Assembly: GCF_000169195.2 (NCBI RefSeq)
Contig: NC_016023.1
Coordinates: forward strand, 3,224,001 to 3,288,000
Direction of reading: 5' to 3'
DNA from: Heyndrickxia coagulans 36D1
GTDB lineage: Bacteria > Bacillota > Bacilli > Bacillales > Bacillaceae_C
DNA length: 64,000 nucleotides
Both the position numbers and the translations under genes were made by a program. Below are positions 45,039-53,928 of the stretch, one piece after another; the stretch's first letter is position 1, and the number at the start of each line of letters is the position of its first letter. The notes below the pieces were generated by a model. The model searched no databases. It saw only the letters and a program-made list of their open reading frames with translations, and was not told the DNA's origin.

Positions 45039-45758
45039 TCAATCATTTTTTGCCCGGGTTAAAATGTCGATCAGCTTGTCTTTATTCGGATAATCGGAAG
45101 CTTCAAATAACCCGATCGTCTTTTGCACATCGTAGGAAACACGGACATTGGAAACCTGGTAATCGTGATCGCCAATTTCCACCATCGCATAAGAGGCTTT
45201 GGCGATCCCGTCAAACGGCAGACCGACACTGCCGAGATTGACAAACGTTTTGCCATCAAACGTGCGGATAAACGGCAGGTGGATGTGCGCGTATAAATAA
45301 ATATCCGCGTCTTCCTGCATTAACTTCTCTTTCAACTTGCTGTTTTCACTATCCGGCGGCACATTTTCAAACAAACTGTACGGGGTGGCGTGAAATCCGT
45401 GAATTTTGATGCCGCCGTATTCGTATTTTACCTCTTCGGGGAGCTGGTGCAACGACTCCACTGCATTCTGCTCCATCCGGGAAACCGTCCAGTCCCGCTC
45501 CCGGTTCATCATTTCATAAGCCTTTTCCGGCACTTCGTTCATGCCGACACCCCTGTACACCCATTCATCAGCATTTCCTTTAATCACTTCCGTATTTAAA
45601 GCCATCACCATCTCATATGCCCGCTGTGGTTCCGGGCCGCGAAAGCAAAGATCGCCGAGGACAAAAATTTTATCGGCCCGCTTTTGTTCAATATCTTCCA
45701 GCACGGCTTCGAGCGCATGCGCATTGCCGTGAATATCGGATATAAATGCCAGTTTCAA
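45039..45758 (-). CDS. Calcineurin-like metallophosphoesterase (YfcE/MJ0936-like)
   Basis: 239 residues from TTG 45758 (GAGGTG 6 bases upstream; the GTG at 45767 abuts it). Metal ligands appear in FISDIHGN, VLGDLCFRGP, IKGNADEW (GNHD-type) and YAHIHLPF (GHTH-type). The family hydrolyses phosphodiesters or phosphomonoesters of varied substrates; none can be assigned. Monocistronic. Confidence 0.87.
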   Translation of the reverse strand: MKLAFISDIHGNAHALEAVLEDIEQKRADKIFVLGDLCFRGPEPQRAYEMVMALNTEVIKGNADEWVYRGVGMNEVPEKAYEMMNRERDWTVSRMEQNAVESLHQLPEEVKYEYGGIKIHGFHATPYSLFENVPPDSENSKLKEKLMQEDADIYLYAHIHLPFIRTFDGKTFVNLGSVGLPFDGIAKASYAMVEIGDHDYQVSNVRVSYDVQKTIGLFEASDYPNKDKLIDILTRAKND

Positions 45759-45908
45759 CGCGATCACCTCAAAAATTTGTTTCCTTTATTATACCATAAT
45801 GGGTTGCGGGTTTATCCCGACCTGCCTGGTTTCACCACCGGGATCCGTTTTCAGCGTCCTCATTAGGCGGACGGAGCGGAAGAAAATGCATTTTGCTGCG
45901 AAGTGGTC

Positions 45909-45914
45909 TATAAT
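45909..45914 (+). promoter_or_regulatory. Probable selD promoter -10
   Basis: TATAAT at 45909-45914, 47 bp before selD; the -35 is weak. Confidence 0.4.
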
Positions 45915-45960
45915 GGTACAAGGATCAGACATGCTTTAAGAAAGGTCAGGTTGATGCAAT

Positions 45961-47010
45961 ATGGCACAATCAGAAAAAATAAAATTGACTTCACTGACAA
46001 CAAAAGGCGGATGCGGATGCAAAATCGGTCCGGCGGATTTGCAGCAGGTGATGCGGACGCTGCCACCGAAGGCAGCGGATCCGAATTTGCTTGTCGGGCT
46101 CGATACGAACGATGATGCCGGCGTTTACAAGCTGACGGATGATTTGGCAATCGTGCAGACAGTCGACTTTTTTACACCGATTGTCAATGACCCTTATGCA
46201 TTCGGCCAGGTGGCGGCGGCAAACGCAATTAGTGATATTTATGCCATGGGCGGTACGCCGCTAACTGCGCTGAATATTGTTGCTTTTCCGATCCATACCC
46301 TCGACAAAGCCATTCTTGCCGATATTTTAAAAGGCGCCGGTGATAAGTGCAAAGAAGCCGGGGTCACTTTAGCCGGTGGGCATTCGATTGATGACCAGGA
46401 ACCTAAATTCGGGATGGCGGTGACTGGCACGATCCACCCGGCAAATATCCGCACGAATGCAGGGGCCAAACCGGGGGACAAGCTGATATTGACGAAACCG
46501 ATCGGGGTCGGGATTTTGACCACTTCCATTAAACGGGATTTATTAACGGAAGAAGAGATCACACGCGTGACCAATGTCATGGCCACCTTAAATAAAAAAG
46601 CAGCTGAAATTTCCCGGGATTACACCATCCATGCTTCGACCGATGTGACCGGGTTCGGGCTTTTGGGCCATGCATCCGAAATGGCGCAGGGGAGCAAAAA
46701 TGGGCTCCGTATTTACCAAGACAAAGTGCCGGTGCTGCCGCGCGTGCGTGAACTGGCGGAAGCAGGTGCTGTTCCGGGCGGCACAAAGAATAATTTTGCC
46801 CATATTGAAAATGTCGTCGACTTCCCAGAAGGCATGGACCAAATAGATAAATGGATTTTAAGTGATGCGGTCACATCAGGCGGCCTATTGCTGTCCGTTG
46901 CCGGCGATGAAGCGGAACAGCTGCTCGAAGAACTTGTAAAATCAGGGGTGGAAGCCAGCCTGATCGGTGAAGTCGTCGCGAGTCATCCCGGCCGTATCAA
47001 AGTGCAATAG
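45961..47010 (+). CDS. selD: Selenide, water dikinase (selenophosphate synthetase)
   Basis: 349 residues. The flexible N-terminal loop has GGCGCK with Cys18 and Lys21, matching E. coli Cys17/Lys20, so it is a Cys rather than selenocysteine form. QTVDFFTPIVNDPYAFGQVAAANAISD and AGGHSIDDQEPKFG are the ATP/metal segments. It makes selenophosphate. The ribosome site is weak. It is followed 33 bp later by mnmH, so the product probably serves tRNA selenouridine. Confidence 0.95.
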   Translation: MAQSEKIKLTSLTTKGGCGCKIGPADLQQVMRTLPPKAADPNLLVGLDTNDDAGVYKLTDDLAIVQTVDFFTPIVNDPYAFGQVAAANAISDIYAMGGTPLTALNIVAFPIHTLDKAILADILKGAGDKCKEAGVTLAGGHSIDDQEPKFGMAVTGTIHPANIRTNAGAKPGDKLILTKPIGVGILTTSIKRDLLTEEEITRVTNVMATLNKKAAEISRDYTIHASTDVTGFGLLGHASEMAQGSKNGLRIYQDKVPVLPRVRELAEAGAVPGGTKNNFAHIENVVDFPEGMDQIDKWILSDAVTSGGLLLSVAGDEAEQLLEELVKSGVEASLIGEVVASHPGRIKVQ

Positions 47011-47043
47011 TCCCATCAGGAACCATAGAAAGGCGGGAAATAT

Positions 47044-48090
47044 TTGTTTCAAGACATTACCATTGAAGAAGCAAGAAAACGGATGGAGAAAAAGCAGCTC
47101 ACATGGGTGGATGTCCGTTCCCCTTCCGAATACCGGAACGCAACGATTCCGGGGAGCGTGAATATCCCTTTATTTAATGATGAAGAACGGGCGGAAGTGG
47201 GGACGATTTATGCCCAATCCGGCAACCGCGCTGCGAAAGAACGCGGACTTGAAATTTTTTCGAAAAAGTTGCCCGGTTTTATCGAGGCTTTCCGTGAAAT
47301 AGAAGGGGAAAAAGCGGTATTTTGCTGGCGCGGCGGTATGCGGAGCAAAACGGCGGCAACCGTTTTGGATCTGATGGACATCCATGCCTACCGGCTCCAG
47401 GGAGGCTACCGCGCCTACCGGAAATGGGTGACAGGTCTGCTTGAAAATATGGACTTTCATCCGGTTACGTATGTGCTGGGCGGCTATACAGGCACCGGTA
47501 AAACGTATATGCTCCGGGCGCTTGCTTCGGAAGGCTATCCGGTCCTTGACCTGGAAGGCATGGCCAATCATCGCGGCAGCATTTTCGGGGATATCGGCCT
47601 AAGCTCCCATAACCAGAAAACGTTCGATGCTTTGTTGGCAGAGCGCATTTTACAATTGAAAAATGCGCCGTATATTCTGATGGAAGCGGAAAGCAAAAGA
47701 ATCGGAAAAGTAGTGGTGCCGGAATTTTTGATGGAAAACAAAGCGCGCGGCACGAAAATTATGATTGAATTGCCGGTGGAGGAACGGGTCCGCAATATTT
47801 TGGATGATTACCGGCCGTGGGAGAACAAAGAAGCGTGCATCCGTGCCTTTCAAAGCATCAAAGAACGGATTCACACGCCGGTTGCAAAAGAAATCGAGAA
47901 AGATTTACAGACTGAACGATATCATGAGGCCGTAAAATGGCTGCTCGAATATTATTATGATCCAAGATATGACCATTCGCTCGGAATAGAGGAGACAGAA
48001 AGGGTGAAAACGATCCGGGCCGGACATACCGACGAAGCGCTCGGCCAATTAAAAGAAATGTTAAAAACAGCCGGCCTTCCGTTGCACTAA
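47044..48090 (+). CDS. mnmH: tRNA 2-selenouridine synthase
   Basis: 348 residues: rhodanese domain (about 1-130) with the catalytic Cys in VFCWRGGMRSKTA, then a P-loop domain (GGYTGTGKTYML). It exchanges sulfur for selenium at the wobble uridine of some tRNAs, using selenophosphate from SelD. TTG start with AAAGGCGGG upstream. No selA, selB or selC is in this window. Confidence 0.95.
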   Translation: MFQDITIEEARKRMEKKQLTWVDVRSPSEYRNATIPGSVNIPLFNDEERAEVGTIYAQSGNRAAKERGLEIFSKKLPGFIEAFREIEGEKAVFCWRGGMRSKTAATVLDLMDIHAYRLQGGYRAYRKWVTGLLENMDFHPVTYVLGGYTGTGKTYMLRALASEGYPVLDLEGMANHRGSIFGDIGLSSHNQKTFDALLAERILQLKNAPYILMEAESKRIGKVVVPEFLMENKARGTKIMIELPVEERVRNILDDYRPWENKEACIRAFQSIKERIHTPVAKEIEKDLQTERYHEAVKWLLEYYYDPRYDHSLGIEETERVKTIRAGHTDEALGQLKEMLKTAGLPLH

Positions 48091-48113
48091 AGCAATGGCA
48101 GGCCGGCTGTTTA
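48065..48113 (+). terminator. Hairpin overlapping the mnmH stop codon
   Basis: AAACAGCCGGCCT (48065-48077) and AGGCCGGCTGTTT pair perfectly, with an inner stem; the T tract is weak. Confidence 0.5.
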
Positions 48114-48174
48114 CATGTATCACTGCGGATTTATTTGGTACGCCTTATGGATTTGGCTCGCGGGTATGCCCCGG

Positions 48175-48588
48175 TCAGCAATGACAATCCCTGCCTGTCA
48201 TGCCCGGGTAATAACCGTGCATCATTCCCGGGGCCATGCCCATCCCAGCGCCCGCATATCCTGGATAACCCGGCATTTGTCCATGGCCGTAACCGGCGCC
48301 TGTGTACCCCGGGCCCATCGGCAATCCCATATGCTGACCGTACCCCGGCATGCCGTACATGCCCGGATACATCGAAGTTGCGGAATGCTGTCCCGGGTAC
48401 ATTTGCCCTGCCATCGGATATTGCCCTGCCAAACCGTCTGATGCTCCCATCTGGCCCATTTGCCCCATCGGACAGTAATGCTGCATCATATCCATATCAT
48501 CATCATAATAAGGCTGGCTTCCCCCGGCATAGCTGCCGAAATGCCCTAACCCCTGAGATTGCGGATAATTTCCATATGTTTGTTCCAT
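48175..48588 (-). CDS. Gly/Met/Pro/Tyr-rich low-complexity protein (possible spore coat protein)
   Basis: 137 residues from ATG 48588 (AGGAG 9 bases upstream). It opens MEQTYGNYPQSQGLGHFG, has an acidic patch (YYDDDMDMMQHYCPMGQMGQMG) and then Gly/Met/Pro/Tyr repeats such as MYPGMYGMPGYGQHMG, ending GRDCHC. Three cysteines lie at the ends. The composition resembles Bacillus spore coat proteins; no catalytic domain is present. An opposite-strand open frame here is a shadow of the repeats. Confidence 0.65.
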   Translation of the reverse strand: MEQTYGNYPQSQGLGHFGSYAGGSQPYYDDDMDMMQHYCPMGQMGQMGASDGLAGQYPMAGQMYPGQHSATSMYPGMYGMPGYGQHMGLPMGPGYTGAGYGHGQMPGYPGYAGAGMGMAPGMMHGYYPGMTGRDCHC

Positions 48589-48690
48589 CTCAACCCACTC
48601 CTTTTCGGTGTTCAACATTAGAGTATGTGGATCAGGGCGCATGGTTATAGACATTTGCCCCAAAAAGTGAAAAAAATGCGGGCAAAAGTC

Positions 48691-50055
48691 TCAAATAAAG
48701 ATTTTACCAGGGTTTAAAATATGATTCGGGTCAAACAGATCCTTGATTTTCTTCATCATCCCATAAGCGGGCCCGTGTTCTTCACGCTGATATTTTGCCT
48801 TTCCAATCCCAACGCCGTGTTCGCCTGTGCAGGTACCGCCCTTTGAAAGCGCAAATGACACAATATGTTCATTTAACGCCTGTGCCTGCCGAATTTCATT
48901 TTCATTTCCCATATCGATCATTAAAATGACATGATAATTGCCATCGCCAACATGACCGACAATGGCCCCGTCCATGCCCATTTTGTCAAGCGTTTTGCGC
49001 GTATCTTCAATGGCTTCGGGGAGGAAATGAAGGGGGACACAGGCATCGGTTACCATCATTTTCTTTCCCGGCGTGCCGCGGACAAAAGCGTAGGCAAGTT
49101 TATGCCGCGCATCCCAGAGCTTATGGCGCGCTTTTTCATCTTTTTCAAACATAACATTTTTGCAATGAAATTCGGCAAGAATGTCTTTCGCAAAGTTGAC
49201 ATCTTGTTTTAACCCGGATTCGTTCCCTGTAAATTCCAAAAATAAGGTGGGCCATTCCGGATACGATGTCCCCATAAACCGGTTTGCCTGCTGAAGCGAC
49301 CGTTTGTCAACCAGTTCCATCCTTTCCATCGGGATCCCGGCTTGGCGGATCGCGACAACAGCATCAACCGCCTGCCTGACCGTTTCGAAAACGGCCCTTG
49401 CCGCAACCATTGCTTCCGGAATGCCGTATACTTTTAAAGCCAGTTCGGTAATGACGCCCAGTGTCCCTTCAGACCCGACCATGAGCCCGTTTAAATGGTA
49501 GCCCGACGATGATTTTGCGGCAAGGCTTCCGGTATGAATGACCGTTCCGTCCGCCAGTACCACTTCTAAATCATACACCTGGTCGCGCATGACCCCGTAT
49601 TTAACAGAAGTGGTGCCACTGGCGTTGGTCGCGGCCATCCCTCCCAATGTTGCATCCGCCCCCGGGTCGACCGGGAAAAACAAACCATACTTTTTCAGCT
49701 CCCGGTTTAACTGCGTGCGCGTCACACCCGGCTGCACCCGGACAATAAAGTCACGGTCAAGTACTTCTACCACTTTGTTCATCCGCATCATATCAAGCGT
49801 AATCCCGCCCTGATAAGGAATGACATGGCCTTCGAGACTGGAACCGAGGCCAAAAGGAATCACCGGAATGCGGTTTTCATTGGCAAAAGCAACCACTTTC
49901 CTTACTTGCTCCACCGACTCGGGAAATACAACAGCCTGCGGCAAATGGGGTGTATGATAGGATTCGTCCCTGCTGTGCTGCTCAAGAACCGTTTCATTTC
50001 CGCTGACCAAATCCGGGCCGATCAATTCTTTCAGTTTTAAAATAAAATTTTCCAA
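48691..50055 (-). CDS. FAD-linked glycolate/D-lactate oxidase (GlcD type)
   Basis: 454 residues from TTG 50055 (GAGGTG 6 bases upstream). The FAD_binding_4 (PCMH) domain has PFGLGSSLEGH, GADATLGGMAATNASGTTSVKYG and SSGYHLNGLMVGSEGTLGVIT. The C-terminal oxidase domain has VGHVGDGNYH and GEHGVGIGK, whose His residues bind the hydroxy-acid. It would oxidise glycolate or D-lactate; the host group makes much lactate. Only the GlcD-like subunit is present, without GlcE or GlcF. Divergent from the fabG cluster. Confidence 0.88.
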   Translation of the reverse strand: MENFILKLKELIGPDLVSGNETVLEQHSRDESYHTPHLPQAVVFPESVEQVRKVVAFANENRIPVIPFGLGSSLEGHVIPYQGGITLDMMRMNKVVEVLDRDFIVRVQPGVTRTQLNRELKKYGLFFPVDPGADATLGGMAATNASGTTSVKYGVMRDQVYDLEVVLADGTVIHTGSLAAKSSSGYHLNGLMVGSEGTLGVITELALKVYGIPEAMVAARAVFETVRQAVDAVVAIRQAGIPMERMELVDKRSLQQANRFMGTSYPEWPTLFLEFTGNESGLKQDVNFAKDILAEFHCKNVMFEKDEKARHKLWDARHKLAYAFVRGTPGKKMMVTDACVPLHFLPEAIEDTRKTLDKMGMDGAIVGHVGDGNYHVILMIDMGNENEIRQAQALNEHIVSFALSKGGTCTGEHGVGIGKAKYQREEHGPAYGMMKKIKDLFDPNHILNPGKIFI

Positions 50056-50150
50056 GCTTGCCACCTCTTTATGTATATTTCTACTTTTTATAATATACGA
50101 AAAATAAAGCGCTGACAAAATTTTTGGCAGTGGAGTGCTTGAAAGGGATG

Positions 50151-51008
50151 CACAAATATTTACAAAAGGAAGCGTTTAATTTAAACTGTTTACTGTATAT
50201 ATTTAAAACAAACAGAAAAATTCGAACATGCGAGGGGGGAGCGGTTTTAAAAAGGTTTGAAAACAGGGTTGCGATTGTAACGGGTGCAAGCAGAGGGATC
50301 GGCAAAGCCGTTGCAGCCGCCTTTGCCAAAGAAGGGGCAAAAGTCTGTCTCGTCGATATCAATGAAAAGGCTTTAGAAGAAACTGTAAAGGCTCTCAAAG
50401 AAAGCGGTTACGATGTATTCGGGCAGCTGGCGGATGTGGCAAACCGCACGCAGGTGGAAGCGGTGGTTTCAGCTGTGTGCACCCGGTATGGAAAGATTGA
50501 TATTCTTGTCAACAATGCAGGCGTGATCCGCGATAATCTGCTGTTTAAAATGACGGATGAAGACTGGGATACCGTCATGAATGTCCATTTGAAAGGGGCG
50601 TTCCTCTTTTCAAGGGCTGTCCAGCAAAATATGGTTGAAAACAAATACGGAAGAATCATCAACACCTCTTCCACTTCCGCGCTCGGCAACCGCGGCCAGG
50701 CAAACTACGCGGCGGCAAAAGCGGGCATTCAGGGCTTTACAAAAACGCTGGCCATTGAACTCGGAAAGTTTGGCATTACCGCCAATGCGGTTGCGCCCGG
50801 CTTTATTGAAACCGACATGACAAAAGCGACGGCTGAGCGGCTCGGCGTTAAATTTGACGACTTTATCGCATTTAATCAATCGATGATTCCTGTCGGCCGG
50901 ACAGGAAAGCCGGAAGATATTGCAAACGCGGTCCTTTTCTTTGCGATGGAAGAATCGTCGTTCGTAAACGGCCAGGTGCTCTATGTTGCCGGCGGGCCGA
51001 AAGCATAA
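50151..51008 (+). CDS. fabG: 3-oxoacyl-ACP reductase-like SDR (FabG family); start uncertain
   Basis: The conserved protein begins near 50244 (KRFENRVAIVTGASRGIG), about 250 residues. NAD(P) motif TGASRGIG, NNAG, catalytic Ser (INTSSTSALG), Tyr-Lys (YAAAKAG) and PGFIETDMT are all present. A strong AGGGGGGAG (50233-50241) is followed at the right distance by GTT TTA, not a canonical start; the nearest in-frame ATG is 50151. It reduces 3-ketoacyl thioesters to (R)-3-hydroxyacyl thioesters. Two MaoC-type dehydratase genes follow at 15 bp and -4 bp. Confidence 0.85.
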   Translation, partial: HKYLQKEAFNLNCLLYIFKTNRKIRTCEGGAVLKRFENRVAIVTGASRGIGKAVAAAFAKEGAKVCLVDINEKALEETVKALKESGYDVFGQLADVANRTQVEAVVSAVCTRYGKIDILVNNAGVIRDNLLFKMTDEDWDTVMNVHLKGAFLFSRAVQQNMVENKYGRIINTSSTSALGNRGQANYAAAKAGIQGFTKTLAIELGKFGITANAVAPGFIETDMTKATAERLGVKFDDFIAFNQSMIPVGRTGKPEDIANAVLFFAMEESSFVNGQVLYVAGGPKA

Positions 51009-51023
51009 TAAGGGGGCGAGCGG

Positions 51024-51473
51024 ATGTTTGAAGAACTGATTGGAAAACGGTCAAATCCGGTCAAAAATACGATCGAAAGGGGCGCTGTCAGAAAGTTCGC
51101 CGAAGCCATCGGTGACCCGCACCCTGTTTTTACAGATCCTGCCTTTGCGGCTGAAAAAGGGTTTAAAGCCAACATCGCACCGCCGACATTCCCGGTCACG
51201 TTTGACTACGGGATAATAGAAGGCCTGGACCTTCCGAAAGCTGGGCTCATACACGGGGAACAAAATTTCGAATATCAACGGCCGCTCTATGTCGGAGAAA
51301 CATTGCACTGCTATAGGGAAATTGAAAAATATCAGGAAAGAAAAGGAAAGCTCGGACAGATGGGTTTCCTGTTTATAAAAAGCACGGCGGAAGATAAGAA
51401 TGGTGAAATCGTCATGACCGCAACCCAAACGATTATTCTTTCTGAAACGGTCCGGAAGGGGATGAAAGGATGA
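51024..51473 (+). CDS. MaoC-like dehydratase N-terminal-domain protein (HadA-like)
   Basis: 149 residues with a single hot-dog fold of the FAS1-like/MaoC N-terminal dehydratase type: an IGKRSNPVKNTIERGAVRKFAEAIGDPHPVF start, PPTFPVTF, and IHGEQNFEYQRPLYVGETL. Such subunits usually bind substrate and lack the catalytic Asp-His pair, pairing with a MaoC partner as in mycobacterial HadAB. The next gene overlaps by 4 bases (ATGA) and is that partner. Confidence 0.8.
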   Translation: MFEELIGKRSNPVKNTIERGAVRKFAEAIGDPHPVFTDPAFAAEKGFKANIAPPTFPVTFDYGIIEGLDLPKAGLIHGEQNFEYQRPLYVGETLHCYREIEKYQERKGKLGQMGFLFIKSTAEDKNGEIVMTATQTIILSETVRKGMKG

Positions 51474-51874
51474 GCCTTCGCGCGAAAAAACCCGGGGACA
51501 GCCTGGAAAGCATGGAACTCCCGCCGGTTTCAAGGTTGGACTTAATCAAGTACGCTGGTGCTTCCGGCGACTTTAATCCGATTCATACGATCGATGAAGC
51601 AGCAGAAAAAGCCGGGCTGCCCGGCATTATTGCCCACGGGATGTGGACAATGGGAAATCTCGGAAAGCTGTTTACACCGTATGTTGGCGAAGGATTCATC
51701 GAAAAATTTAGCGTGCGCTTTGCGGGCATGGTTTTTCTAGACGATCGCTTGACACTGTCGGCAACGCTGAAAGAAGCGCAAGGCGCCCGGCAAACGTATG
51801 AAGCAGTGGTGGCCAATCAAGACGGGGGAAAAGTGATCAAAGGCGAAATCGTGTTCAAAATGTACGGAGAGTAA
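51470..51874 (+). CDS. MaoC-type (R)-hydroxyacyl dehydratase (HadB-like)
   Basis: 134 residues, hot-dog fold with the hydratase-2 motif: catalytic Asp and His in YAGASGDFNPIHTIDEAAEKAG, then GIIAHGMWTMG. It dehydrates or hydrates (R)-3-hydroxyacyl thioesters. With fabG and the HadA-like subunit it forms a three-gene reductase-dehydratase module. Whether it works on ACP or CoA substrates is open. A terminator shared with gnd follows. Confidence 0.85.
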   Translation: MSLRAKKPGDSLESMELPPVSRLDLIKYAGASGDFNPIHTIDEAAEKAGLPGIIAHGMWTMGNLGKLFTPYVGEGFIEKFSVRFAGMVFLDDRLTLSATLKEAQGARQTYEAVVANQDGGKVIKGEIVFKMYGE

Positions 51875-51906
51875 AAAAATCCCGCCAGGTGCGGCGGGAT
51901 TTTTCT
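51873..51906. terminator. Bidirectional terminator between the MaoC gene and gnd
   Basis: AAAAATCCCGCC and GGCGGGATTTTT are perfect complements around AGGTGC. Confidence 0.85.
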
Positions 51907-51909
51907 GAA

Positions 51910-53322
51910 TTATAACTCAAGCCATTCCGTATGGAAGATGCCTTCTTTGTCAACGCGCTGGTACGTATGGGCACCGAAATAGTCACGCTGGGCCTGTAAG
52001 AGATTGGCAGGCAGCACTTCCGAACGGTACGAATCGTAATAGGCAAGCGCTGCGGACAAAGCCGGCACAGGTACGCCGAAGCGGACAGCTGTCGCGATGA
52101 CTTCGCGCAACGCATCCTGGTAGCTTTCCACGATTTCCTTGAAATACGGGTCAAGGAGCAGGTTTTTAAGATTGCGATCGCGGTCGTACGCATCTTTGAT
52201 TTTTTGCAAAAATTGCGCGCGGATGATGCAGCCCCCGCGGAAAATCATCGCAATTTCACCGTAATTCAAATCCCAGTTATATTCTTCCGAAGCGGCCCGC
52301 ATTTGCGCAAAGCCCTGGGCGTAAGAACAAATCTTGCTCATGTACAATGCTTTTCTGACCGCTTCAATGAACGCTTTTTTGTCTCCTGAAAAAGCGGGTT
52401 TTTCAGGCCCTTTTAGCAATTTGCTTGCCGCTTTCCGTTCTTCTTTCATGGCCGAGATAAAGCGGGCGAATACGGACTCCGTAATCAATGGCAGCGGAAC
52501 CCCTAGATCAAGCGCACTCTGGCTTGTCCATTTGCCTGTCCCTTTTTGGCCGGCCGTATCTAAAATGACGTCGACAAGCGGTTTGCCGGTTTCTGGGTCT
52601 TTTTTTGTAAAAATATCAGCGGTAATTTCGATTAAATAACTGTCGAGCTCGCCTTTGTTCCAGTCGGCAAACACTTCGTGCAGCTCGTCCGCAGTGAGGC
52701 CGAGGATATTTTTGAGCAGATTGTAGGACTCTGAGATGAGCTCCATATCGCCGTATTCGATGCCGTTATGAACCATTTTCACATAATGGCCGGCACCATC
52801 CGGACCGATATAGGTTGTGCACGGGTCACCATTTACTTTAGCAGCAATGTCTTTTAAAATCGGTGCAACAAGGTCGTATGCTTCTTTTTGCCCACCAGGC
52901 ATGATCGAAGGGCCTTTCAGCGCGCCTTCTTCACCGCCTGAGACACCGGTGCCGATAAAATGGATGCCGAGTGCACTTAATTCCTTGTTACGGCGCTGTG
53001 TATCTTTAAAGAATGTGTTGCCGCCGTCAATCAAGATATCGCCTTTGTCGAGAAACGGTTTTAACTGCTCGATCGTGGCGTCTGTTGCTTCGCCCGCTTT
53101 GACCATCAGCAGGATTTTTCGCGGTTTTTCAAGCGAATGGACGAATTCTTCCATTGTAAAATAACCGAAAATATTTTTTCCTTCCGATTCTTTTAACATT
53201 TGCTCGGTTTTTGAACGGGAACGGTTGAAGACCGAAACGGTGTAACCTTTGCTTTCGATATTCCACGCAAGGTTTTTCCCCATGACGGCCAAACCGATGA
53301 CGCCGATTTGCTGTTTTTCCAA
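51910..53322 (-). CDS. gnd: 6-phosphogluconate dehydrogenase (decarboxylating)
   Basis: 470 residues from TTG 53322 (GAGGTG 6 bases upstream). NADP fold [15 protein letters not shown] with NRSRSK for the 2'-phosphate, [21 protein letters not shown], and [16 protein letters not shown]-like active site; [10 protein letters not shown] near the C-terminus. It yields ribulose-5-P, NADPH and CO2. A promoter with a 24-bp palindrome over the -35 lies upstream. Single gene, convergent with the MaoC cluster. Confidence 0.96.
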   Translation of the reverse strand: MEKQQIGVIGLAVMGKNLAWNIESKGYTVSVFNRSRSKTEQMLKESEGKNIFGYFTMEEFVHSLEKPRKILLMVKAGEATDATIEQLKPFLDKGDILIDGGNTFFKDTQRRNKELSALGIHFIGTGVSGGEEGALKGPSIMPGGQKEAYDLVAPILKDIAAKVNGDPCTTYIGPDGAGHYVKMVHNGIEYGDMELISESYNLLKNILGLTADELHEVFADWNKGELDSYLIEITADIFTKKDPETGKPLVDVILDTAGQKGTGKWTSQSALDLGVPLPLITESVFARFISAMKEERKAASKLLKGPEKPAFSGDKKAFIEAVRKALYMSKICSYAQGFAQMRAASEEYNWDLNYGEIAMIFRGGCIIRAQFLQKIKDAYDRDRNLKNLLLDPYFKEIVESYQDALREVIATAVRFGVPVPALSAALAYYDSYRSEVLPANLLQAQRDYFGAHTYQRVDKEGIFHTEWLEL

Positions 53323-53426
53323 TGTAGACACCTCAACATGATTAGATTGTAAAGTCTTTCCTTTGCGCGCAGGTGGCTGCAAGCAAAATGGAAGTCTTAC
53401 ATTATTGTACCAAATATCTCCTGTTA

Positions 53427-53473
53427 TTATAAAGAAAAAGACAGCCTGGCCGGAAAATATTTATATTTTCCGG
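53427..53473 (-). promoter_or_regulatory. gnd promoter with perfect 24-bp palindrome
   Basis: CCGGAAAATAT and ATATTTTCCGG (53450-53473) are perfect 11-bp arms around TT. On the minus strand the inner edge supplies the -35 (TTCCGG), with TATAAT (53432-53427) 18 bp on. It is a strong operator candidate; the regulator is unknown. The same gap also holds a plus-strand promoter for yuzB (TTGGGA 53534, TATAAT 53558). Confidence 0.6.
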
Positions 53474-53611
53474 GAAAGAAGTGTCCGTGTATACGATTTC
53501 CGATGAACGGGGACCTCCGGGAAAGCGCGCCTGTTGGGATTTTTTTAAAGCTTACAGTATAATGGATAAAGATGCCGTTTTACGGCTTTTAAGCAAAAGG
53601 AGGAAACGGGA

Positions 53612-53857
53612 TTGGGCATTATTTTAGTCGAAATATGTGAAGGCAGCCTGATCAACACAATTGATGTGGAAGCAGAACTTGAATCCCGGTATCCTGAAGT
53701 TGCGGTGATTTCAAATGAATGCTTAATGGCGTGCGGGTTATGCACCTACAGTCCGTTTGCGATGGTGAACGGAAAAAGGATTTTTGCCAAAACGCCTGAG
53801 GCTTGCCTTGAAAAAATAAAAGCAGCAATTGAAACGGAATTAAAGAATCTGTCGTAA
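53612..53857 (+). CDS. yuzB: YuzB family (DUF1450) protein
   Basis: 81 residues from TTG 53612 with GGAGG upstream. The conserved cysteines are in VEICEGSL and NECLMACGLCTYSPFAMVNG, a thioredoxin-like or metal-binding pattern. B. subtilis YuzB is of the same length; function is unknown. It has its own promoter (TTGGGA-18-TATAAT). Confidence 0.87.
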   Translation: MGIILVEICEGSLINTIDVEAELESRYPEVAVISNECLMACGLCTYSPFAMVNGKRIFAKTPEACLEKIKAAIETELKNLS

Positions 53858-53928
53858 ATGGTTCTCGTTTCAAATTGTTTTTTATATTATAATGTGGAGT
53901 GGAGCATTCGGGAGAGGGGGATAACAGG

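Noticed and set aside
48135-48650. 171-codon plus-strand frame
   Set aside because: Antisense shadow of the repeat-rich Met/Gly protein, which has the better ribosome site and composition.
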